This document shows, piece after piece, positions 26,774 through 35,632 of a stretch of DNA of 64,000 nucleotides. The notes beneath the pieces are model-generated. The model was given only the letters and a program-made list of their open reading frames with translations. It had not been told where the DNA came from and did not search any database. The translations under genes were made by a program, and so were the position numbers. The stretch's first letter is position 1. Every line of letters starts with the position of its first letter. Source of the DNA: Stenotrophomonas maltophilia (GTDB taxonomy: Bacteria; Pseudomonadota; Gammaproteobacteria; Xanthomonadales; Xanthomonadaceae); NCBI RefSeq assembly GCF_003205835.1, contig NZ_CP029773.1:3194501-3258500 (forward strand). Reading direction: 5' to 3'.

Positions 26774-29700
26774 TTAGAAGCGGAAGCCCACTTCGGCCTT
26801 GATCTGGCGCGGAGTACCGATGATGTCGCCGGTCTCGTTGTAGCTGACCAGCAGCTTGCCGTCGCTCTTCACGTAGTTCAGCTTGGAGAAGTTGTCGAAG
26901 TTGAGCACGTTGATGATGTCGATGCGTGCATACAGCTCGGTATCGCCCGCCAGCTTGAAGGTCTTGGTCGCCTGCAGATCCAGCGAGCGGTAGCCGAAGA
27001 TCTTGCCGCCGAGCAGGAAGTGGCCATTGCCCGACGGCGTGCCAGCAGCCGGGGTCGGCATGCAGTTCGAATTGCCGGCCTGGGCGATGCAGGCCCAGTC
27101 GTTGCCCGGGGTCGGCGTGGCCAGGGTCAGCTTTCCACCAAAGGTGATGCCCCAGAAGCCATCATACGAGCCGGTCACCACCAGACGGTGGCGCGGCGCG
27201 CCATTGGACTTGATCGTCGGGTATTCACCGATGGTGCCGCGATCGAACGAGTAGTGCTCGTTGATGTTGCGGTTGTGGCGGGCGTTCGTCCAGGTGTAGG
27301 CGATCGAGGTACCCCAGCCGCTTTCCTTGCTGTACGGCTTCTGCGCCGACAGCAGGATCTGGGTGGAGCGGGTCTTGATGCCCTGCTGGCCGATGACGAG
27401 GCTGCCAAAGCCCGGGATGTTGCAGCCCCACGGCTGACCGTAGGTCGGCTCTTCAGCGCCGCACAGCATCTGGTTGTCGAAGAAATTGCCGTTGTGGAAG
27501 CGGTTGCCCAGCGTGTAAGCGAAGCCGTCGTAGGTCAGCGTGCGCGAAATCGTGGCATCGGTCAGCCACTCGCCGATCTGGTTGCTCATGCCGAGGCTGA
27601 ACTGATCCGCGTACGGCACCTTCATGTTGTTGTTCAGCAGATCGACCTCCATGCCTTCATTGCTGGTGGAGCCCAGCAGCGCCTGCACGTTTTCGATGCC
27701 GTTCAGCAGATTCGGGTTCCAGTCAAAGCATGGCGGCTGACCATACATGCAGCTGCCGGTGGCCGGGTTGCGGAAATTCACGGTCGGCTGCGGGAGCGCC
27801 AGCTTGGTGGTCTCCAGGGCCAGATTGTCGAACAGGTCACGGTCGTAGGAACGGCCGGCGCCACCGTGGATCACGTGCTGCTCGTCGGCGTTGACGTCAT
27901 ACGAGAAGCCCAGGCGCGGCTGCCAGGCGTTCTTGAAGTTCTTGCGGTTGTGGCCGGTGCTGATGTAATCGTTGACGTCCAGGCCGCTGAGCGCCAGCGT
28001 CTGCGCATAGGTCTGGGACACCCCCGGCGGTGCGTGCGGATCCTGCGAGTTCAGCGCCTTGACCACTTCCGGCGGCGTGACGAAGTCCGTGTAGACCGGG
28101 TTCTTTTCGTAGTCCCAGCGCAGGCCGATGTTCAGCTGCAGGTGGTCGTTGACCTGCCAGTCGTCCTGGATGAACAGACCGATCTGCTTGACCTTGGCGC
28201 GCACTTCCGACGCGACACCGGTGACACCGGTGCTGGTCTTGGTGAACTGCGCCTTGTACGGGATATCCGAAGGGAACGCCGGGTTGTCGATGGTGTAGAA
28301 GAACTGCGGATTGATCTGCGCCGCGTCGGAGGCGTACAGGTCGATCTGCTTGTACTTGGCACCCATCTTGACGGTGTGGTCGCCCGCCCACTGCAGGCCA
28401 TCCAGGGTCAGGTTGTCCTCGATCGCCCAACCCTTCTGGCCTTTCACCTGGGAAGACAGCGCATCTGCTGCACCGATCTGTACCAGAGTCTTTTCCACCG
28501 GGCGGTTCCGGTTCTTGTCACCAAAGTCCGGCGCGGTGTAGACGATACCGTTGCCGTAGGTCAGCGGCAGCGGATTGTTGAACGCCTCTTCATGAGTGAC
28601 CATCAGCTCGTTGTAGAACCGCTCGCCGCTGTGGTTCCAGCGCAGCGCATAGCGACGGTCGGTGTTGTCCACCACCTTGCCGTGCACCTTCGCGGTCTGG
28701 TCGCTGAACTGCTGCTGGTTCTCGTCGCGGTCCTGGAAGGTCAGTTCGATGCGATCGTTGTCGGTCGGCTCGAAGTCGATCTTGGCGAAGATCAGGTCCT
28801 GCTGGAACGGCTGGCTGGCCGGGCCGAGGCCCGCAGCGCCATCGGCGGGCAGATGAGCGGCCGCCGAGCTCACCGCACCATCCGGCGCGATGGTCACCGG
28901 CAGGTCGAAGCGCTTGGCTTCATAGGTAACGAAGAAGTGGGCCTTGTCCTTGATGATCGGACCACCCAGCGCGAAGCCGTACTCCTTCTCGGCCGAGTCT
29001 TCCTTGCTCTTGCCCGGCTGGCGTTCGGCCGGGGTCATCGCACGCATGTTGTCGTTGGTGTAACGGTAGAAGGTTTCGCCCTTGAACTCGTTGGTACCCG
29101 ACTTGGTCGCGGCGGTGATGGCGGCGCTGGAGACCTGGCCGTACTCGGCCTTGTAATTGCCAGTGATGACCTTGTATTCACCGATGGCCAGCTGCGGGAA
29201 CGGGTTGCCGGCGCTGCCGGACTGGCCGGAGATGCCGCCCCCCTTCACGTAGCTCTTCTGGCCGACGCCATCGATGTAGACGTTGGTGCCGTCAGAGTTG
29301 GTGGCACCGCCGCGCAGCGAGGTGTTGCCCTTGGCATCGCGGGTGAAGATCATGCCCGGCACCGCGTCGGCGAACTCCAGGAAGTTGCGCGAGACCTGCG
29401 GGGTGGTCTGGATCTGCTGCAGGCTGACGGTCTTGCCGACTTCGGAGGTGCGCACTTCCTGCAACAGGGTCGGCGCGACAACGTTGACGGTGTCCAGGTT
29501 GGTGGCTGCGGTCGTACCCGGGGTGCTGCTGGCCGCGCCGGCAAAGTTCAGGGTAGCGGTCGAGGCCACGGTGACGGTGACCTTCTGCGACTGGCCGTTG
29601 GCGACCACGTCATAGGTGCCCGGGTCCAGGCCCATCAGCGAGTAGCTGCCATCGGCACGGACGGTGCCGCGACGGACGGTGCCGGTGGCTACGTTGGTGG

Positions 29701-29860
29701 CGGTGACTTCGGCGCCGGCCTGGGCGCCGGCAACCTGGCCGCGCAGGCTGGCATTGGCCGACTGCGCCATGACGTTCGGAGCAGCGGCCAGCATCAGGCA
29801 GCTGACCAGTGCAGTGCTCAGCAGCCGGCGTGCCGGCGTGCGGAAGGTGGTGTGCATCAT
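26774..29860 (-). CDS. Oar-like TonB-dependent outer-membrane receptor
   Basis: A 1028-residue outer-membrane transporter. A signal peptide (to MAQSANA) is followed by a carboxypeptidase-regulatory-like domain (ASLRGQVAGAQAGAEVTATN ... GTYDVVANGQ), a plug domain (LQQIQTTPQVSRNFLEFADA, RGGATNSDGTNVYIDGVG) and a large beta-barrel ending in the usual terminal phenylalanine (GFRF). Such receptors import large or scarce ligands using TonB energy. Position between the LacI gene and the sugar operon suggests a glycan ligand. The ATG at 29860 has GGAGA upstream. Confidence 0.9.
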   Translation of the reverse strand: MMHTTFRTPARRLLSTALVSCLMLAAAPNVMAQSANASLRGQVAGAQAGAEVTATNVATGTVRRGTVRADGSYSLMGLDPGTYDVVANGQSQKVTVTVASTATLNFAGAASSTPGTTAATNLDTVNVVAPTLLQEVRTSEVGKTVSLQQIQTTPQVSRNFLEFADAVPGMIFTRDAKGNTSLRGGATNSDGTNVYIDGVGQKSYVKGGGISGQSGSAGNPFPQLAIGEYKVITGNYKAEYGQVSSAAITAATKSGTNEFKGETFYRYTNDNMRAMTPAERQPGKSKEDSAEKEYGFALGGPIIKDKAHFFVTYEAKRFDLPVTIAPDGAVSSAAAHLPADGAAGLGPASQPFQQDLIFAKIDFEPTDNDRIELTFQDRDENQQQFSDQTAKVHGKVVDNTDRRYALRWNHSGERFYNELMVTHEEAFNNPLPLTYGNGIVYTAPDFGDKNRNRPVEKTLVQIGAADALSSQVKGQKGWAIEDNLTLDGLQWAGDHTVKMGAKYKQIDLYASDAAQINPQFFYTIDNPAFPSDIPYKAQFTKTSTGVTGVASEVRAKVKQIGLFIQDDWQVNDHLQLNIGLRWDYEKNPVYTDFVTPPEVVKALNSQDPHAPPGVSQTYAQTLALSGLDVNDYISTGHNRKNFKNAWQPRLGFSYDVNADEQHVIHGGAGRSYDRDLFDNLALETTKLALPQPTVNFRNPATGSCMYGQPPCFDWNPNLLNGIENVQALLGSTSNEGMEVDLLNNNMKVPYADQFSLGMSNQIGEWLTDATISRTLTYDGFAYTLGNRFHNGNFFDNQMLCGAEEPTYGQPWGCNIPGFGSLVIGQQGIKTRSTQILLSAQKPYSKESGWGTSIAYTWTNARHNRNINEHYSFDRGTIGEYPTIKSNGAPRHRLVVTGSYDGFWGITFGGKLTLATPTPGNDWACIAQAGNSNCMPTPAAGTPSGNGHFLLGGKIFGYRSLDLQATKTFKLAGDTELYARIDIINVLNFDNFSKLNYVKSDGKLLVSYNETGDIIGTPRQIKAEVGFRF

Positions 29861-29936
29861 CAACTCAATCTCCGGGTGGCGGTGACCGCTCGCGCGGTCC
29901 CTGCGATCAATCAAAAAAGAAGGAACGCCTCTGGCT

Positions 29937-30959
29937 TCAACGGCCCGATGGCGGAGTGGTGGAATCGCGAACTATCAAGCGGGGAACCAGGGTCTGCTTG
30001 TCCCCTGTCCCATCCGTGGAGGTGCCGTCCATCAACTGCAGCAGGCGCGTCATGGCCCGATCGCCGAGCTCGGCGATGCTGACCTGCATGGTGGTCAGCG
30101 ACGGGTGGACGAAACGCGCCAGTGGAATGTCATCGAAACCCGCCAGTGCGACGTCGGACGGCACATGGACACCTGCCTGCGTGAACGCATACAGGCAGCC
30201 CAGGGCCATCATGTCGTTGGCGGCGAACACGGCATCGGGCAGCGCTCCGGCTGCCAGCAACTCCTGACCGGCGCGATGGCCGGAAGCTTCGTCGAAATCA
30301 CCGGGCAGCTCGATGCCTTCGGCGTCACTGCCGAAAGCCGCCAGCGCGTCACGGAAGCCACGCAGGCGCTCGCGCGCGTCGAAGTTGAGGTCCGGGCCAG
30401 AAATGAAGGCAATGCGGCGGTGGCCGGCATCCAGCAGGTGGCGGGTCATCGCCATCGCGCCGGCGTGATCGTCGATGCTCAGCACCGGGTGGTCCTGCCC
30501 GGGCAGATAGGTGTTGATCAACACCGTCGGCAGCGACTGCGGCAGGTTGTCGGTCAGGAAGCCCGGGCTTTCGGCATAGGGCGAAAGCACCAGCAGGCCG
30601 TCGACGCGGCCGCGCATGGCACGCAGGGCCGCGCCCTGCTGTTCCTGGTCGCCGTGATAGCTGGACACCAGCAGGTGCTGGCGGCGGCTACGGGCGACGT
30701 TGTCGATGCCACGCATCAGCTCGGAGAAGAATTCGCCGTACAGGTCGGGCAGGACCACGCCCACCGTGTTGGTGCGGCGGCTGCTCAGGCTGCGGGCGGC
30801 GGCGTGCGGGGTGTAACGCAGCCGTGCGGCCACCTCCAGTACAAGCTGGCGGACCGGTTCGGCGACATTTTCATGCCCGTTGAGCGCGCGGGAAACCGTG
30901 GCCACGGAGACCCGGGCTTCGCGAGCGACGTCTTTGATTGTGATAGCTGCCTTGTTCAC
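29937..30959 (-). CDS. LacI-family transcriptional regulator
   Basis: A 340-residue repressor. Its N-terminal helix-turn-helix is typical: TIKDVAREARVSVATVSRAL then NVAEPVRQLVLEVAARLRYT, with the hinge PHAAARSLSSRRTNTVGVV. The rest is a periplasmic-binding-like sugar sensor (ISGPDLNFDARERLRGFRDA; FAANDMMALG). I start at the GTG at 30959, which has GGAGGG upstream; a GTG five codons earlier is the alternative. The two operators at 26575 and 31004 fit control of the downstream sugar operon and of itself. It precedes the TonB receptor gene by 76 bases. Confidence 0.9.
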   Translation of the reverse strand: MNKAAITIKDVAREARVSVATVSRALNGHENVAEPVRQLVLEVAARLRYTPHAAARSLSSRRTNTVGVVLPDLYGEFFSELMRGIDNVARSRRQHLLVSSYHGDQEQQGAALRAMRGRVDGLLVLSPYAESPGFLTDNLPQSLPTVLINTYLPGQDHPVLSIDDHAGAMAMTRHLLDAGHRRIAFISGPDLNFDARERLRGFRDALAAFGSDAEGIELPGDFDEASGHRAGQELLAAGALPDAVFAANDMMALGCLYAFTQAGVHVPSDVALAGFDDIPLARFVHPSLTTMQVSIAELGDRAMTRLLQLMDGTSTDGTGDKQTLVPRLIVRDSTTPPSGR

Positions 30960-31003
30960 GAAGCCGCCCTCCACGGCTTGGACCTACCAGCATTGGCGCG
31001 GAA

Positions 31004-31017
31004 TGTAAGCGTTTCCA
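31004..31017 (-). promoter_or_regulatory. LacI-family operator in the regulator promoter
   Basis: TGTAAGCGTTTCCA (plus strand) lies 45 bases upstream of the lacI-type start. A half-site TGTAAACAG follows at 31026. On the minus strand TTTACA and CTTACA are 16 bases apart and may be -35 and -10 boxes overlapping the operator, consistent with self-repression. Confidence 0.6.
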
Positions 31018-31123
31018 TCTGGGCTTGTAAACAGTCCGTTAGGCGAATGTCCTGAAATGGACATGGAAATCTGTCCATGGCGAGGCCCCGCAGGGACCTG
31101 CCAGGACAGCGTGGGACAAGGGC

Positions 31124-31399
31124 TCAGCCTTGTTCTGACGGGGTCTGGGCGTGGATGGACAACGCGTGGATATCGGTCTCCATCATCGACCCCAGCGCGG
31201 CGTAGACCGCGCGATGCCGGGCCAGCGGGCCCAGTCCGGCGAAGCGTTCACTGACCACATGGACGTTGAAGTGGCCGCGACCATCGCGCGCGCCGGCATG
31301 ACCGGCGTGGCGATGACTGTCGTCCTCGATCTCGAGCACGCTCGGGGCCAGCGCCTGTTGCAGCGCATCATGCATCCGTTCGATCCGTTCCGCGTTCAC
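31124..31399 (-). CDS. bolA: BolA-family protein
   Basis: A 91-residue protein of the BolA fold, with the conserved histidine-bearing strand [15 protein letters not shown] and the helix-turn-helix-like core [21 protein letters not shown]. BolA proteins bind monothiol glutaredoxins through an Fe-S cluster, and E. coli BolA also affects cell shape. The GTG start at 31399 overlaps the YciI stop codon (GTGA). The start and short family length support the call. Confidence 0.88.
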   Translation of the reverse strand: MNAERIERMHDALQQALAPSVLEIEDDSHRHAGHAGARDGRGHFNVHVVSERFAGLGPLARHRAVYAALGSMMETDIHALSIHAQTPSEQG

Positions 31400-31701
31400 G
31401 GCAGGACCTTGCGGAACGGGCGTACCTGTACACGGGTGTAGACGCCTGCAGCCACGTATGGGTCGGCATCGGCCCAAGCCTGGGCCTGGAGCAGCGACTC
31501 GAACTGCGCGATCACCACCGAACCACTGAAACCGGCCGGGCCCGGGTCTTCACTGTCCACCGCCGGGCAGGGCCCGGCCAGCAGCAGGCGCCCTTCGTCG
31601 CGCAGCGCGTGCAGTCGCGCCAGGTGTTCCGGCCGCGCCTGCAGCCGCTGCGCCAGCACATCCTGGCCGTCATACCCTTCGATCACATACCACACCGGCA
31701 T
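31396..31701 (-). CDS. YciI-family protein
   Basis: A 101-residue ferredoxin-like fold protein. The family pattern shows in [39 protein letters not shown], and [16 protein letters not shown], including the His and Asp of the putative active site. No reaction is firmly known for YciI. The ATG at 31701 has GAGGAA immediately before it; the GTG two codons later (31695) has better spacing and could be the real start. It is coupled to bolA by a four-base overlap. Confidence 0.85.
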   Translation of the reverse strand: MPVWYVIEGYDGQDVLAQRLQARPEHLARLHALRDEGRLLLAGPCPAVDSEDPGPAGFSGSVVIAQFESLLQAQAWADADPYVAAGVYTRVQVRPFRKVLP

Positions 31702-31729
31702 TTCCTCGCTTGCGTTGTCGGGTGCGCAG

Positions 31730-31735
31730 ATTCTA
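31730..31735 (-). promoter_or_regulatory. -10 element of the yciI-bolA unit
   Basis: The minus strand shows TTGGCTAGAAT, ending 29 bases upstream of the yciI start. The sequence TTGGCTAGAAT also precedes nfuA, which supports it as a recurring promoter box. Confidence 0.5.
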
Positions 31736-32070
31736 GCCAAAGCGGCCCCCGCCCCGGTCCAGCTGGACACTGGCGCGACAAAGGCTTACCCTAGGCTCCA
31801 TTGCACGTGGCTGGATGCAGCAGCCCGTCGGTTTTTGCGACCAACGCAGCCCCCGACGACCGTCCCGCTGCTTCAAACCGGACCACCCGGCCGGGCCACG
31901 TAGACGACCTCCCCGTAGTTTTGTCGCTGCCGTTCCCTGCGGCGCGTCCTGCTGTTTGATATGTGTGGAATCGCGCCGATCCCGGCGTGTCTGGTGCCCT
32001 GGGGCTCCGTGGCGCAGGCCCGGCGAACCCGGTGCCGCGACTGGTCCGTTGCAATCCTGATGTCCATTAG
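31736..32070. other. Intergenic region between yciI and scpA
   Basis: I see no gene in this stretch of about 335 bases. It should hold the scpA promoter; TGATAT at 31958-31963 could be a -10 box, but no convincing -35 partner was found. The scpA ATG follows a TAG with no clear ribosome site. Confidence 0.35.
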
Positions 32071-32976
32071 ATGACTTCCGAACTCGCGCTCGACGCGAAC
32101 CCGCCAACCCGGCCGCCCGCCCCCCAGCAGCAGGAAATGCCGCTGGCCGTGGTGCATGGACAACCGGTCCTGCAGATTCCGCAGGACCTGTACATTCCGC
32201 CGGATGCGCTGGAAGTCATCCTGGATGCCTTCGAAGGCCCGCTGGACCTGCTGCTGTACCTGATCCGCCGCCAGAATCTGGACGTACTGGACATTCCCGT
32301 CGCCGAGATCACCCGGCAGTACGTGGAATACATCACCGTGATGCGCGAGCTGCGCTTCGAGCTGGCCGCCGAGTACCTGGTGATGGCTGCGATCCTGGCC
32401 GAGGTGAAGTCACGCATGCTGCTGCCGCGCCCGGTCAGCGAGGAAGGCGACGAAGCCGACCCGCGCGCCGAGCTGGTGCGCCGCCTGCAGGAGTACGAAC
32501 GCTTCAAGCAGGCCGCCGAGGACATCGACGCCCTGCCCCGCCAGGACCGCGACACCACGGTGGCACACGCCTTCATGCCCGAACGCGCCACGGTGAAGCT
32601 GCCGCCGCCGGTGGACCTGAAGGAAATGCTGCTGGCCCTGCACGACGTGCTCAAGCGCGCCGAGCTGTTCAGCGGCCATGCCATCAAGCGCGAAGCACTG
32701 AGCGTGCGGCAACGCATGGGCGAAGTGCTGGGACGCCTGGAGGACGGCAAGTTCTATCGTTTTGAAGGGCTGTTCACCGCCGAAGAAGGCAAGCTGGGCG
32801 TGCTGGTCACGTTCCTGGCGGTGCTGGAACTGGCCAAGGAACAGCTGCTGGACATCGTCCAGGAAGAACCACTGGCGCCGATCTACGTGAAGTCACTGGC
32901 CGCCGGCAACACCAATGCCCCGCTGCAGTTCAGCAGCGAGTTCGACGACAACGACGCCGCCAACGAGAACGAGTGA
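32071..32976 (+). CDS. scpA: Segregation and condensation protein A
   Basis: A 301-residue kleisin subunit of the SMC-ScpAB complex that compacts and segregates the chromosome. The N-terminal SMC-head binding helices are recognisable: LDAFEGPLDLLLYLIRRQNL and VAEITRQYVEYITVMRELR, then AAEYLVMAAILAEVKSRMLL. The C-terminal winged helix is in FEGLFTAEEGKLGVLVTFLA and LELAKEQLLDIVQEEP. The ATG at 32071 gives an N-terminal Pro-rich extension of about 40 residues. scpB follows 13 bases later. Confidence 0.93.
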   Translation: MTSELALDANPPTRPPAPQQQEMPLAVVHGQPVLQIPQDLYIPPDALEVILDAFEGPLDLLLYLIRRQNLDVLDIPVAEITRQYVEYITVMRELRFELAAEYLVMAAILAEVKSRMLLPRPVSEEGDEADPRAELVRRLQEYERFKQAAEDIDALPRQDRDTTVAHAFMPERATVKLPPPVDLKEMLLALHDVLKRAELFSGHAIKREALSVRQRMGEVLGRLEDGKFYRFEGLFTAEEGKLGVLVTFLAVLELAKEQLLDIVQEEPLAPIYVKSLAAGNTNAPLQFSSEFDDNDAANENE

Positions 32977-32989
32977 GCGCTGACTGCCG

Positions 32990-33865
32990 ATGGACCAAAC
33001 GCTGATCAACCGCATTGTCGAAGGTGCCCTGCTGGCCTCCAGCCAGCCGCTCACCCTGGCCCAGCTGAAGGACCTGTTCCCGGAAGAGGAACCGGCACCC
33101 CCGGGCAGCATCGAACGTGCGCTGGAACGCCTGCGCGAAGCCTGCGAAGGACGCGGCGTGGAACTGGTCGAGGTCGCCTCCGGCTTCCGCTACCAGGTCA
33201 CCGGCGAAGTGCATGGCTGGATCAGCCGGCTGTGGACCGAACGCAAGACCCGCTACACCCGTGCCACCCTGGAAACCCTGGCGCTGATCGCCTACCGGCA
33301 GCCGATCACCCGCGGCGAGATCGAGCAGGTGCGTGGCGTGGCGGTCAGCAGCAACATCATCCAGGCACTGGAAGAACGCGAATGGATCCGCGTGGTCGGC
33401 CACCGCGACGTGCCCGGCAAGCCGGCACTGTTCGGCACCACCAAGGGCTTCCTGGATTATTTCGGCCTGAAGCGATTGGATGAGCTGCCGCCACTGTCGG
33501 AACTGAAGGACCTGGGCGAGCTGGAACCCCAGCTGTCCCTGGACCGCGATGCACCGGCGGCGGCAAGCGCCGATGGCCCTGACATCTCGGCCGGCGCCGA
33601 AGGCGCTGCCGCGAACGATGATGCCGGCCAGGCCGGCAGTGACACCCCTGATTCCGTCGATGCAGCCCCTGCGTCGGCCTCCGATGAGCAAGCACCTTCG
33701 CCCTTCGATGATGGGCACCCCGATTCCGCGCCGGGCGAGCGCGCGGTGCCAGTGAACGAACGCGAAGACAACGCCGTCGCGATGACGACCGTGGCTGTTG
33801 ACCAAGCCGATTCCGAACCAGAGGCCGACCTCGAAACCGTCGGCCGGAGCAAAACTGATGAGTGA
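32990..33865 (+). CDS. scpB: Segregation and condensation protein B
   Basis: A 291-residue partner of ScpA. Residues 1-175 hold two winged-helix domains (IVEGALLASSQPLTLAQLKD; LETLALIAYRQPITRGEIEQ; GRRDVPGKPALFGTT-like block). Residues from about 185 are an acidic Ala/Asp/Ser/Pro tail that most ScpB proteins lack. It overlaps rluB by eight bases and follows scpA, the same scpA-scpB-rluB order as in many gammaproteobacteria. Confidence 0.93.
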   Translation: MDQTLINRIVEGALLASSQPLTLAQLKDLFPEEEPAPPGSIERALERLREACEGRGVELVEVASGFRYQVTGEVHGWISRLWTERKTRYTRATLETLALIAYRQPITRGEIEQVRGVAVSSNIIQALEEREWIRVVGHRDVPGKPALFGTTKGFLDYFGLKRLDELPPLSELKDLGELEPQLSLDRDAPAAASADGPDISAGAEGAAANDDAGQAGSDTPDSVDAAPASASDEQAPSPFDDGHPDSAPGERAVPVNEREDNAVAMTTVAVDQADSEPEADLETVGRSKTDE

Positions 33866-35504
33866 CACCCCTCGCAAGCTGTCGTTGAACAAGCTCTCGC
33901 TGAAGCGCGAAGCCACCTCCGAACAGTTCAAGTTGGAAGAACGCCTGCACAAGGTGCTGGCCCAGGCCGGCCTTGGCTCGCGCCGCGCGCTGGAACAGCG
34001 CATCGCCGAAGGCCTGGTCAAGGTCAACGGTGAAGTCGCGCAGACCGGCATGTCGGTCAAGAGCGGCGACAAGATCGAACTGGATGGTCGTGGCTTCGTC
34101 GCCACCGCCCTGGCCGAGCCGTCGCGCGTGCTGGTCTACAACAAGCCTGAAGGCGAAGTAACCACCCGCGATGATCCGGAAGGTCGCCCGACCGTGTTCG
34201 AGTCGCTGCCGCCGCTGAAGGGCGCGCGCTGGATCGCGATCGGCCGCCTCGACATCAACACCACCGGCCTGCTGCTGGCCACCACCGACGGTGAACTGGC
34301 CAACGCCATGATGCACCCGTCGTTCGAGGTCGAGCGCGAATACGTGGTGCGCGTGCGCGCGCCGGAAGGCGAGGAAAAGGTCTCCGACGCCATCGTCGAT
34401 CGCCTCACCCGTGGCGTGGCACTGGAAGATGGCCCGGCCAAGTTCGACGAGATCGAACGCATCGGCGGCACCGACTCGCACGACTGGTTCCGCGTTGTGG
34501 TGAAGGAAGGCCGCAACCGCGAAGTGCGTCGCCTGTGGGAGTCGCAGGGCTGCCAGGTCAGCCGCCTGAAGCGCACCCGCTATGGCAAGGTGAGCCTGCC
34601 GCGCGAACTGGCCCGCGGCCATTCGGTGGAACTGGGCACCGCCCAGGTGGAAGCCCTGCGTGCGCAGCTGAAGCTGGAAGAAGGCGCACCGTCGGCACTG
34701 ACCCTGCAGCCGGTGATCGGCCAGCGCCGCGCCGCCAAGACCACCGTGCGCGTGCGCGAAGGTGGCCGCGGCAACGCCTACGTCAACGGTCACAACACCG
34801 CTGACGAAGGCCGCGAGCTGCGTCGTTTCGACAACGTCCGCGAAGACCGCGGCCGTGGCCGCGGTGGCAAGGGCGGCGGCTTCAAGGGCGGCCTGACGGT
34901 CAGCGGCGAAGCGGCGGCCAAGCAGTCGCAGAAGCCGTTCAAGCAGCGCGCCCAGAAGAACGACCGTTCGCTGCCGGAAGGCAATCCGGCGGCGTTCCGC
35001 ACCTGGTACGTGCCGGATGGCGTGAGCACCGGCCCGAGCGGCCATCGCAATGCCGGTCCGGGCGCACGTGGCCCGGGCGCCCGTGGTCCGGGCGCAGGCG
35101 GCCAGGGCCGTCCGTACGGCAAGCCGAAGGGTCCGGGTGCTGGCGCCGGTGGCGGCCAGGGCCGTGGCGGCTTCGGTGGTGAAGGCCGTGGCGGCGCAGG
35201 CGGCCAGGGTCGTCCGGCCGGTGCGGGCAACCGCTCGCAGGGCCAGGGCAACAAGCACCCGTACGGCCATCCGGGCAACGCCCCGAGCTTCCCGTCCGAC
35301 CACGCCACGCCGGGCTTCAACCCGTATGGCAGCCCGAAGCCGGCGCAGGGCGCCCGTCCGGGCGGTCGCGGCCCGGGCGGTGGCAACCGTGGTCCGGGCG
35401 GTAATCGCGGTCCCGGTGGTCCGGGTGGCAACCGTGGCCCGGGCGGCCCCGGCGGCAACCGCGGTCCGGGCGGCCCGCGCCGCAGCGGCCCGCGCGGCGG
35501 CTGA
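33858..35504 (+). CDS. rluB: Ribosomal large subunit pseudouridine synthase B with long Gly/Pro/Arg tail
   Basis: A 548-residue protein. Residues 1-300 are RluB: S4 domain (RLHKVLAQAGLGSRRALEQR), catalytic aspartate in GRLDINTTGLLLATTDGEL, and KEGRNREVRRLWESQG. E. coli RluB modifies U2605 of 23S rRNA. From about residue 310 a basic, low-complexity tail follows, with FKGGL and then repeats of GPGARGPGARGPGAGGQGRP and, at the end, GPGGNRGPGGPGGNRGPGG. The tail is nearly as long as the enzyme and probably disordered and RNA-binding. Start MSDTPRK lies inside the end of scpB. Confidence 0.92.
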   Translation: MSDTPRKLSLNKLSLKREATSEQFKLEERLHKVLAQAGLGSRRALEQRIAEGLVKVNGEVAQTGMSVKSGDKIELDGRGFVATALAEPSRVLVYNKPEGEVTTRDDPEGRPTVFESLPPLKGARWIAIGRLDINTTGLLLATTDGELANAMMHPSFEVEREYVVRVRAPEGEEKVSDAIVDRLTRGVALEDGPAKFDEIERIGGTDSHDWFRVVVKEGRNREVRRLWESQGCQVSRLKRTRYGKVSLPRELARGHSVELGTAQVEALRAQLKLEEGAPSALTLQPVIGQRRAAKTTVRVREGGRGNAYVNGHNTADEGRELRRFDNVREDRGRGRGGKGGGFKGGLTVSGEAAAKQSQKPFKQRAQKNDRSLPEGNPAAFRTWYVPDGVSTGPSGHRNAGPGARGPGARGPGAGGQGRPYGKPKGPGAGAGGGQGRGGFGGEGRGGAGGQGRPAGAGNRSQGQGNKHPYGHPGNAPSFPSDHATPGFNPYGSPKPAQGARPGGRGPGGGNRGPGGNRGPGGPGGNRGPGGPGGNRGPGGPRRSGPRGG

Positions 35505-35529
35505 TCAGCAGCGACGTTGAAATGAAAAG

Positions 35530-35555
35530 CCCCGGCGCAGGCCGGGGTTCTTCTT
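35530..35555 (+). terminator. Rho-independent terminator of rluB
   Basis: CCCCGGC / GCCGGGG pair around GCAG, followed by TTCTTCTTT. It sits 25 bases after the rluB stop. Confidence 0.82.
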
Positions 35556-35557
35556 TA

Positions 35558-35632
35558 AAAAGGGGACGGAGGGGATTAAGTCGTTTTTGCCTCAAAGGGG
35601 CGAAAGCGACTTAATCCCCTCCGTCCCCTTTT
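35558..35632. repeat. 26-bp perfect inverted repeat element
   Basis: Left arm AAAAGGGGACGGAGGGGATT at 35558 continues to AAGTCG at 35583; the right arm at 35607-35632 is its exact reverse complement. The 23-base loop itself contains GCCTCAAAGGGGCGAAAG. This is much longer than a terminator stem and has the form of a non-autonomous miniature mobile or REP-like element. The right arm contains the stop codon of the AraC-family gene. Confidence 0.9.

Noticed and set aside
26672..30082. An 1136-codon open frame antisense to the TonB receptor
   Set aside because: The receptor has a signal peptide, plug and barrel end in frame; the opposite frame has no recognisable domain and arises from codon bias.
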